Program-made: the position numbers and the translations under genes
The notes under the pieces: generated by a model
Told to the model about the DNA's origin: nothing
Database searches by the model: none
The model's input: only the letters and a program-made list of their open reading frames with translations
Assembly (NCBI GenBank): GCA_041740675.1
Contig: JBGSLN010000283.1
Span: 1 to 5,182, forward strand
Source: JBGSLN01 sp041740675
GTDB taxonomy: Bacteria > Pseudomonadota > Gammaproteobacteria > JBGSLN01
Length of the DNA stretch: 5,182 nucleotides
Direction of reading: 5' to 3'
Part shown: positions 1 to 4,747 of the stretch, in pieces
Position numbering within the stretch: the first letter of the stretch is position 1
How the letters are laid out: each line of letters starts with the position of its first letter

Positions 1-2
1 AA

Positions 3-1274
3 AATGTAACTAGCTATTTAAAAAATTCAATACATACTGCTGATAACACTGTTTTAATTGCAAAACTATTGATGATCTTGGATTATTATCTTGACAATGA
101 AATTGGACGTGATTACGCAAAAAAAAATGATTTAGACTTTAATATTAATAAAAATAAATGGCAAAATTATGCTTGGGATTTGAGAGCTTGGCTGTTAAAT
201 GCTCATAGCGATAAAAAGAATAACGTTGAGATTGTTTTAGAAGTAGTTAAAGTTATTACTAAGATTCGCAAAGAAAATTGGTCACATGGAAAAGGTAGCC
301 GTCTTGCAGAGTCTCTAACCACCGTAGCTATACAGTATGGTGGTGATTGTGAGCTAAAAAATAAAACGATAGCTTTAGAAATTTTATCTAAAGATGCATT
401 TAACAAGCTTTCTATTAAGGCAGAAGCAGAAACATATATTAACCTTCATAAAAAACATGATTCAGAGAAAACTAATATAAATCTGTTAAAATTAATTACA
501 AGACTTATTTATGTTGTCGCATATTATTGTGATATGGGCTTAGGGCGAACGATGCAAGAAAAAGCGGCTCAACTTGGAAATAACAATTTATTTTATAATA
601 CTGAAAGTATTCGCTGGAGAAGTGTTACTCAGAAATTAGTACATTCAGTCATTAGAATTGTTGTAGAACAACCAGCAACAGCTAAGTTAGCTGTTGCTCG
701 TGAAATTGATCGTGCAGCTGAAGAAATCCGCTCTAGTGTTTTATATGGCAAAGGTAGTAAGATTGCGGATGAATTAGAAGTATTATCTTTTCAAGCAAAA
801 GACGAGAGAGTGCCTGAGGAGTATACTAACAGGAAGTTAGTACAATTATCTTCAGTTATTAGTGATCATTGTAATTCTTTTAAGACTCTTCAGGATTGCC
901 ATATTGTTATATTTTCATACTGTTTGCAAAAGGCCGCAGATTTACTAAAAAAATATCCATTTGTAGGTCATTCACAAACTGTTAAAGAACGGATTAAAGA
1001 TAATATTCAAAATGTCTTTAATATAATAAATGGTGATGATATTCCTTTGAAAGAGAAAACATGTAAAAAAATAGAAAAAAAAGGAATTGGTAAATTTATT
1101 GAAGGAATTATTAGTCAGCATGCGGAAATTGCAGGGGGAAAAATAGTAGGCGCTTTTGATCCACAATTTATTCAGTTATTAACTTCTTTAGATGATTTTA
1201 TTCGCCACATTACTTCTGACGAACCAGCTAAAGTAGAAACTAGCTTATTAACTAGTTTTTACCTTTGTAGATAA
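3..1274 (+). CDS. Helical-repeat protein of unknown function, 3' part (5' end outside the window)
   Basis: I do not recognise this protein. The frame is open from position 3; a TTG at 69 and an ATG at 72 are internal codons, because in-frame residues upstream (such as TVLIAKLLMILD across 48-83) continue the same helical pattern and no ribosome binding site precedes them. About 424 codons are visible. Composition is rich in K, N, I, L and E with no signal peptide or convincing membrane segment, so a soluble alpha-helical protein is likely. Counting from the TTG as residue 1, two units of about 150 residues can be aligned: YYLDNEIGRDYAKKN (6-20) with YYCDMGLGRTMQEKA (152-166), and HGKGSRLAESL (73-83) with YGKGSKIADEL (226-236). 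A weaker third unit may surround KKGIGKFIEGI (337-347). No catalytic motif was seen. By eye it is more AT-rich than the ftsE-rpoH block. A secreted effector is possible but nothing here proves it. The abrupt end SFYLCR may come from a frameshift. Confidence 0.75.
   Translation, partial: NVTSYLKNSIHTADNTVLIAKLLMILDYYLDNEIGRDYAKKNDLDFNINKNKWQNYAWDLRAWLLNAHSDKKNNVEIVLEVVKVITKIRKENWSHGKGSRLAESLTTVAIQYGGDCELKNKTIALEILSKDAFNKLSIKAEAETYINLHKKHDSEKTNINLLKLITRLIYVVAYYCDMGLGRTMQEKAAQLGNNNLFYNTESIRWRSVTQKLVHSVIRIVVEQPATAKLAVAREIDRAAEEIRSSVLYGKGSKIADELEVLSFQAKDERVPEEYTNRKLVQLSSVISDHCNSFKTLQDCHIVIFSYCLQKAADLLKKYPFVGHSQTVKERIKDNIQNVFNIINGDDIPLKEKTCKKIEKKGIGKFIEGIISQHAEIAGGKIVGAFDPQFIQLLTSLDDFIRHITSDEPAKVETSLLTSFYLCR
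1235..1260 (+). terminator. Weak terminator-like hairpin at the end of the repeat gene
   Basis: AAACTAG (1237-1243) and CTAGTTT (1252-1258) are perfect complements around an 8-base loop and run into five T residues (1256-1260), part of which lies in the stem. The stem is AT-rich and sits before the stop codon at 1272, so it is a poor intrinsic terminator. The repeated ACTAG may instead be a by-product of the small insertion that broke the downstream copy. Confidence 0.2.
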
Positions 1275-1333
1275 AAAAGTTGCTATGTGAAGCACTTGTT
1301 TTAGTTGCAAAGCTTTTAGTGGCAAAGAATTAA
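1271..1333 (+). pseudogene. Out-of-frame remnant of a repeat-gene segment
   Basis: This stretch lies in a different frame from the preceding gene and reads IKKLLCEALVLVAKLLVAKN before TAA at 1331-1333. Its VLVAKLLV (1298-1321) matches VLIAKLLM encoded at 51-74 near the left edge of the window. Over those 24 bases 19 are identical, and the five differences are either synonymous or give I/V and M/V changes, which is what a duplicated coding sequence looks like. A second matching block, in frame, is ACTAGC plus flanks at 6-20 versus 1236-1250. Between the two blocks the downstream copy has 17 extra bases, which breaks the frame. I infer a degraded duplicate, either the start of another repeat unit or of a tandem paralogue. 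Confidence 0.55.
1299..1327 (+). repeat. Two imperfect 14-bp direct repeats
   Basis: TTTTAGTTGCAAAG (1299-1312) is followed after one base by TTTTAGTGGCAAAG (1314-1327), with 13 of 14 bases identical and a period of 15 bases. In the remnant's frame the two copies encode similar pentapeptides (LVAKL, LVAKN), so this may be a codon-scale duplication within the degraded gene, not a binding-site array. Confidence 0.6.
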
Positions 1334-1357
1334 ATGTTTATCTGTCTTTATCAAATT

Positions 1358-1388
1358 CACTGCAAATCTTTGTCCTAGATTTGCAGTG
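1358..1388. repeat. Perfect 12-bp inverted repeat upstream of ftsE
   Basis: CACTGCAAATCT (1358-1369) and AGATTTGCAGTG (1377-1388) are perfect complements with a 7-base spacer. Neither strand has a T run directly after it, so it is not a standard intrinsic terminator. As RNA it would form a stable hairpin 84 bases after the repeat gene's stop. As DNA it would sit just upstream of the candidate extended -10 promoter at 1394, where a dimeric regulator could bind. Its role is not shown by the sequence. Confidence 0.75.
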
Positions 1389-1393
1389 CCTGC

Positions 1394-1402
1394 TGGTATA
1401 AA
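1394..1402 (+). promoter_or_regulatory. Candidate extended -10 promoter for ftsE
   Basis: TGG followed by TATAAA fits an extended -10 element (TGnTATAAT, one mismatch). No good -35 hexamer lies 16-18 bases upstream, since that space is taken by the right arm of the 12-bp inverted repeat. A start near 1409 would give a leader of about 70 bases for ftsE. The rpoH promoter candidate has the same arrangement of inverted repeat and TGGTATA. Confidence 0.35.
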
Positions 1403-1421
1403 ATACATCTTTCATATTAAG

Positions 1422-1449
1422 TTGTAACTTGAACTGCAATGAGTATAAT
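1422..1449 (+). promoter_or_regulatory. Candidate sigma-70 promoter for ftsEX
   Basis: TTGTAA (1422-1427, 4 of 6 matches to TTGACA) and a perfect TATAAT (1444-1449) are separated by 16 bases. Transcription would start near 1456, leaving a leader of about 22 bases. It overlaps the sigma-32-like elements at 1428-1456, so the two polymerase forms would compete for one site. Confidence 0.5.
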
Positions 1450-1456
1450 CCCATTA
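1428..1456 (+). promoter_or_regulatory. Candidate RpoH (sigma-32) heat-shock promoter for ftsEX
   Basis: CTTGAAC (1428-1434) matches six of seven bases of the sigma-32 -35 consensus CTTGAAA. After 14 bases comes TCCCATTA (1449-1456), resembling the -10 consensus CCCCATNT with the CCCAT core intact. The spacing is within the range of known enterobacterial heat-shock promoters such as that of htpG. The start site would fall near 1462, leaving only about 15 bases before the ftsE ATG. The prediction is by eye. Confidence 0.45.
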
Positions 1457-1477
1457 ATTTTTACCAATTAAATAACT

Positions 1478-2149
1478 ATGATTCAATTTGAAAATGTTTC
1501 TAAACGATATAACAGAAGCCAAGATGCTCTTTCAAATGTGAGTTTTCATTTGGATCAAGGGGAAATGGCATTTTTAACAGGGCATTCGGGTGCAGGTAAA
1601 AGCACGATTTTGAAGTTAACAGCATTAATTGAACGACCTTCTGCGGGGCAAGTCATTGTTAATCAACAAAATTTAAATCGATATCCTCGACGAAAAATCC
1701 CAGAGTTACGCAGAACTCTGGGAATTATTTTTCAAGATCCGAAATTAATTCGCGAACGACGTGTATTTGATAATGTTGCTTTACCTTTAGTCATTTCTAG
1801 CTATCACCCACGAGAAATTGCTAGACGAGTCCGAGCAGCATTAGACAAAGTTGGCTTATTACATAAAGAAAAATCTTTTCCAGATGAATTATCTGGCGGC
1901 GAGCAGCAACGAATTGGCATTGCACGTGCAGTCGTTAATAAACCTAATTTGTTATTAGCAGATGAGCCTACCGGAAACTTAGATCCTAATCTTTCAGCAG
2001 AAATCATGCGCTTGTTTGAACAATTCAATCAAGTGGGTGTTGCACTGCTCATCGCAAGTCATGATTTAAGTTTAATTGCTAGTTTGCGGCATCGGATTAT
2101 CACTTTAGATCAAGGAAAATTGATTAATGATGGATTGAGGGGAGAATAA
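1478..2149 (+). CDS. ftsE: Cell division ATP-binding protein FtsE
   Basis: FtsE is the cytoplasmic ATPase of the FtsEX complex. It joins the division ring and, through ATP-driven changes in FtsX, activates periplasmic murein hydrolases (in E. coli via EnvC) for septal cell-wall splitting. All nucleotide-binding motifs are present: Walker A GHSGAGKS (35-42), Q-loop Gln86, signature LSGGEQQ (138-144), Walker B LLLADE (158-163) with catalytic Glu163, D-loop NLDP (167-170) and switch His195. The 223-residue length is normal. The ATG at 1478 gives the usual FtsE start MIQFENVSKRY, but no Shine-Dalgarno sequence is visible before it. The ftsX start follows 2 bp after the stop, so the pair is almost certainly one operon. 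A terminator-like hairpin lies within codons 74-85. The upstream neighbour is not ftsY, unlike in many gammaproteobacteria. Confidence 0.97.
   Translation: MIQFENVSKRYNRSQDALSNVSFHLDQGEMAFLTGHSGAGKSTILKLTALIERPSAGQVIVNQQNLNRYPRRKIPELRRTLGIIFQDPKLIRERRVFDNVALPLVISSYHPREIARRVRAALDKVGLLHKEKSFPDELSGGEQQRIGIARAVVNKPNLLLADEPTGNLDPNLSAEIMRLFEQFNQVGVALLIASHDLSLIASLRHRIITLDQGKLINDGLRGE
1698..1732 (+). terminator. Terminator-like hairpin inside ftsE
   Basis: TCCCAGAGTT (1698-1707) and AACTCTGGGA (1714-1723) form a perfect 10-bp stem with half G-C pairs and a 6-base loop (ACGCAG), followed by the U-rich ATTATTTTT (1724-1732). This is close to the form of an intrinsic terminator, yet it lies in the middle of the ftsE reading frame. 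Translating ribosomes would normally prevent it from folding, so it could act only when ftsE translation is poor. Chance cannot be excluded. Confidence 0.4.
2138..2144 (+). promoter_or_regulatory. Ribosome binding site of ftsX
   Basis: The purine-rich AGGGGAG ends 7 bases before the GTG at 2152 and lies within the last codons of ftsE. It supports GTG as the ftsX start and suggests that the two genes are translated together. Confidence 0.8.
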
Positions 2150-2151
2150 TT

Positions 2152-3099
2152 GTGGCTAAACCGAAAAAACAATCACCCCAATTTATCAATGGCTTTCTCG
2201 CGAAACATGGGCAAGCGTTCTTTTTCAGTTTAGGAAAACTTTGGCGGCAGCCACTCGCCAATATCATGACAATCGCCGTTATTGGCATTGCTTTAGCATT
2301 GCCTGCCACATTATTTATTTTATTAAAGAATGTGCAGAACTTAAGTCAAGGATGGCATGATCAAGCACAAATATCGTTATTTCTAAATCAGGATGTTTCT
2401 AGTGACCAAGCGCATAGCTTGAAACAACAATTACAATCTAACAACAATATTGCCCAAGTGATTTATATCAGTCCGGAACAAGGTCTAAAGCAATTTGAAA
2501 AACAATCTGGATTTGGCAATGTTTTACAACAGTTGAATAATAATCCTTTACCTGGTGTCTTAGAAGTTGTCCCAGCTAGCGCACTCAATTCCCCTATAGA
2601 AATTCAAGCATTAGTGGAACAATTAAAACAATTGCCGGAAGTGGATGTTGCTAAATTAGACATGGGCTGGGTTAAGCGGTTATTTGGAATTATTAATTTA
2701 GCGCAAAATGCTGTTTGGGGTTTAGCACTGCTATTAGCAGTTGCTGTAATATTAATAGTGGGCAACACTATCCGGTTATCGATTCAAAATCATAAGGATG
2801 AAATTGAAATAACGAAGTTGGTAGGTGCGACAGATGCGTTTGTTCGACGCCCATTTTTATATACAGGGATCTTATACGGATTTTTTGGCGCATTGATTGC
2901 CTATCTATTAGTGGGCTTTTTGCTGGTGATATTGTCAAATCCAATTGCTAATTTATCTAATTTATATCAAAGTGATTTTGTCTTAAGTGGATTTAGCCTT
3001 TTTTCTTCAGAAATGCTATTTATGATTGGCATGGGTTTAGGTTTATTTGGAGCATGGCTTGCCGTAGCACGGCAGCTAAGAAAAATTGAACCCAGTTAA
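2152..3099 (+). CDS. ftsX: Cell division protein FtsX
   Basis: FtsX is the inner-membrane partner of FtsE and passes the ATPase cycle to murein hydrolase activators in the periplasm. The 315 residues show the family layout: a basic cytoplasmic N-terminus, a first membrane helix at about 37-58, a periplasmic domain at about 62-175, and three further helices at about 183-205, 236-262 and 287-306. The conserved cytoplasmic segment IQNHKDEIEITKLVGAT (211-227) between helices 2 and 3 is the FtsX/MacB-type permease signature that contacts the ATPase. The start is GTG, chosen for the strong ribosome binding site and the 2-bp distance from ftsE. In E. coli the periplasmic domain recruits EnvC; whether an EnvC homologue exists here cannot be seen. 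Confidence 0.96.
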   Translation: MAKPKKQSPQFINGFLAKHGQAFFFSLGKLWRQPLANIMTIAVIGIALALPATLFILLKNVQNLSQGWHDQAQISLFLNQDVSSDQAHSLKQQLQSNNNIAQVIYISPEQGLKQFEKQSGFGNVLQQLNNNPLPGVLEVVPASALNSPIEIQALVEQLKQLPEVDVAKLDMGWVKRLFGIINLAQNAVWGLALLLAVAVILIVGNTIRLSIQNHKDEIEITKLVGATDAFVRRPFLYTGILYGFFGALIAYLLVGFLLVILSNPIANLSNLYQSDFVLSGFSLFSSEMLFMIGMGLGLFGAWLAVARQLRKIEPS

Positions 3100-3145
3100 C
3101 TCCTAACCCATTGATTTAAAAGTAAAATATCAATTCACGTTGATT

Positions 3146-3169
3146 CCACAAAATTATCTGATTTTGTGG
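3146..3169. promoter_or_regulatory. Operator-like inverted repeat overlapping the rpoH promoter
   Basis: CCACAAAAT (3146-3154) and ATTTTGTGG (3161-3169) are perfect complements around the 6-base spacer TATCTG. The right arm includes the TGG of the extended -10 element and the left arm covers where a -35 would lie, so a bound dimer would block polymerase. It has no downstream T run, so it is not an ordinary ftsX terminator. I do not recognise the site as that of a known regulator. Confidence 0.55.
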
Positions 3170-3175
3170 TATACT
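3167..3175 (+). promoter_or_regulatory. Extended -10 promoter of rpoH
   Basis: TGG followed by TATACT (5 of 6 matches to TATAAT) forms an extended -10 element. No convincing -35 hexamer is present at 16-18 bases; the nearest similar sequence, TTGATT at 3140-3145, is 24 bases away. Transcription would begin near 3182, giving rpoH a leader of about 48 bases. Read-through from ftsEX is also likely because no clear terminator follows ftsX. Confidence 0.6.
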
Positions 3176-3216
3176 TAGTGCAATTAAAAACTTTAATTCT
3201 ACAGAGAGATGATTCT

Positions 3217-3221
3217 GGGAG
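3217..3221 (+). promoter_or_regulatory. Ribosome binding site that sets the rpoH start
   Basis: GGGAG ends 8 bases before the ATG at 3230. The in-frame ATG at 3209 has only GAGAG directly abutting it, which is too close, so 3230 is the better start. That choice also yields MTDYQ, close to the MTDKM start of E. coli RpoH. Confidence 0.8.
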
Positions 3222-3229
3222 ATAAAAGA

Positions 3230-4099
3230 ATGACCGATTATCAGTTAATCAGATTCGAAACAGCATTACCCCTTGGTAGCCTTGAAACATACATCCATTG
3301 GGTTAACCAAATTCCAATGTTGAGTCAGCAAGAAGAAACTGTATTAGCAGAACAGCTGCAAAATGAAAGCGATTTAACAGCGGCTCGCCAATTAGTGATG
3401 GCGCATTTACGTTTTGTAGTTAAGATTGCTAAAGGCTATAGTGGTTATGGATTAGCACAAGCAGATTTGATTCAAGAAGGTAACATTGGTTTGATGAAAG
3501 CTGTTAAGCGATTCGATCCTACAGTGGGGGTGCGGTTAGTATCCTTTGCAGTACACTGGATTAAAGCAGAAATTCATGAATTTATTTTACGTAATTGGCG
3601 AATTGTAAAAATAGCCACTACCAAAGCGCAACGTAAAGTATTTTTTAACTTACGTCAAATGAAAAAACGATTAGGTTGGTCATCTAAAGCTGAAATTGAA
3701 TCTGTAGCAGAAGAGCTAGGTGTTAAACCCGCCGTGGTTGAAATGATGGAACAACGATTAAATGCATATGATGTGGCATTTGATGCGCCGGATTCTGAAG
3801 ATGATGGCGATGATGATCTTGTATTTGCACCGGTGCATTATTTAGAAGACAAACGTTTTGACCCAGCGCGAGTGGCTGAAAATGATAATTGGCAAGATGA
3901 AGGTCACTATCAATTGACCACAGCGTTTGCCCAATTAGATCAACGTAGCCAAGATATTTTGCAACAAAGGTGGCTTGCTGATAAAAAAGCAACCTTACAT
4001 GAACTTGCAACAAAATATAATGTCTCAGCCGAACGTGTACGGCAGCTTGAAACGAATGCAATGAAAAAATTGAAAGAATTAATTGTAGTTACCCAATAA
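3230..4099 (+). CDS. rpoH: Heat-shock sigma factor RpoH (sigma-32)
   Basis: RpoH directs RNA polymerase to promoters of chaperone and protease genes after heat or protein-folding stress. With the start at 3230 it has 289 residues, against 284 in E. coli. Visible regions are 2.1, including LVMAHLRFVVKIAK (55-68), the core-binding region 2.2 ADLIQEGNIGLMKAVKRF (78-95), region 2.4 SFAVHWIKAEIHEFILRNWR (105-124), the RpoH-specific region C QRKVFFNLR (134-142), and the region 4.2 helix-turn-helix at 255-282 with VSAERVRQLE. The region 2.1 site linked to SRP and FtsH control in E. coli (Ile54) is Val56 here, while Leu49 and Ala52 match Leu47 and Ala50. An acidic stretch DSEDDGDDD (188-196) lies between regions 3 and 4. 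Its own promoter appears to lie in the 130-bp gap after ftsX, and a glycosylase gene follows after 9 bp. Confidence 0.97.
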   Translation: MTDYQLIRFETALPLGSLETYIHWVNQIPMLSQQEETVLAEQLQNESDLTAARQLVMAHLRFVVKIAKGYSGYGLAQADLIQEGNIGLMKAVKRFDPTVGVRLVSFAVHWIKAEIHEFILRNWRIVKIATTKAQRKVFFNLRQMKKRLGWSSKAEIESVAEELGVKPAVVEMMEQRLNAYDVAFDAPDSEDDGDDDLVFAPVHYLEDKRFDPARVAENDNWQDEGHYQLTTAFAQLDQRSQDILQQRWLADKKATLHELATKYNVSAERVRQLETNAMKKLKELIVVTQ

Positions 4100-4108
4100 T
4101 TTAAATTC

Positions 4109-4744
4109 GTGTTATCACCCAGTTTTTTTCAAAAAGATGCTTGTGAACTCGCCCAAGCATTATTGGGTAAAGTTATTTTTTTTTATAATGATCAACATCA
4201 GCTTTGGTTACAAGCACAAATCATCGAAACAGAAGCGTATTACCTTCACGAAAAAGCAAGCCATGCTTCACTCGGATATACTGAAAAGCGTAAAGCACTG
4301 TTTATGCCAGCAGGCACGATTTACATGTATTATGCTCGTGGAGGAGATTCATTAAATATTAGCGCAGAAGGTGAAGGTAATGCTGTGTTAATTAAATCAG
4401 CTTTTCCTTATCCAGATGCAGAAAAGCATGCAATGATGATTACTGCTATGCAACAGAATAATCCTTTGAATCGAACTGTACGTCCCATTGAAAAACTATG
4501 TGCGGGTCAGACGCTATTATGTAAATCACTAGGGTTGAAGGTAAAACAATGGGATCAGCAGCAGTTTTCCAAAAACAGATTTTATCTAGCTGATGTTAAT
4601 TATATACCGAGTAAAATTATTCCTACTACACGATTAGGTATCCCTACAGGTCGAGATGGTCATTTACCGTATCGATTTGTAGATCATGATTTTGCAAAGT
4701 ATTGTACGAAAAACCCCCTCAAAAAACAGAACATTATTTCATAA
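4109..4744 (+). CDS. mpg: AAG-type 3-methyladenine DNA glycosylase
   Basis: This 211-residue protein belongs to the alkyladenine glycosylase (AAG/MPG) family, which removes alkylated purines such as 3-methyladenine and starts base excision repair. Family signatures are FFQKDACELAQALLGKVI (6-23), ETEAY (40-44) with Glu42 aligning to the catalytic Glu125 of human AAG and Tyr44 to Tyr127, His52 aligning to His136, MPAGTIYMYYARGGDSLNIS (66-85) with Asn83 aligning to Asn169, and the late TGRDGHLPYRF (180-190). The position of the human intercalating Tyr162 appears to be Arg77, with one residue deleted in the loop. The start is GTG at 4109, the only in-frame start before the conserved N-terminal motif; no ribosome binding site is seen. 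The gene lies 9 bp after rpoH in the same reading frame, so co-transcription is likely. A run of nine T residues occurs at 4176-4184. Confidence 0.92.
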   Translation: MLSPSFFQKDACELAQALLGKVIFFYNDQHQLWLQAQIIETEAYYLHEKASHASLGYTEKRKALFMPAGTIYMYYARGGDSLNISAEGEGNAVLIKSAFPYPDAEKHAMMITAMQQNNPLNRTVRPIEKLCAGQTLLCKSLGLKVKQWDQQQFSKNRFYLADVNYIPSKIIPTTRLGIPTGRDGHLPYRFVDHDFAKYCTKNPLKKQNIIS

Positions 4745-4747
4745 TCG

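Noticed and set aside
69..74. TTG/ATG as the start of the first gene
   Set aside because: The frame is open to the left edge, the upstream residues continue the repeat pattern, and no ribosome binding site precedes these codons.
3209..3229. ATG at 3209 as the rpoH start
   Set aside because: Its purine stretch abuts the codon, whereas the ATG at 3230 has well-spaced GGGAG and gives the family's usual N-terminus.
3212..3231. Hairpin ATTCT/AGAAT hiding the rpoH ribosome binding site as an RNA thermometer
   Set aside because: Only five mostly A-T pairs around a 10-base loop; too weak to claim without folding calculations.
3280..3299. CTTGAAA inside rpoH as a sigma-32 promoter
   Set aside because: The nearest CCAT-like sequence is far too close to serve as a -10.
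3570..3583. Palindrome AAATTCATGAATTT in rpoH
   Set aside because: It encodes conserved region 2.4 residues, and AT-rich palindromes of this size are expected by chance.
3723..4061. Minus-strand open frame opposite rpoH
   Set aside because: It mirrors the rpoH coding frame, has low-complexity His/Gln-rich content and no family features.
4151..4184. Hairpin CCCAA/TTGGG plus T run as a terminator after rpoH
   Set aside because: The stem is five pairs and lies 8 bases from the T run, and both are part of conserved glycosylase coding sequence.
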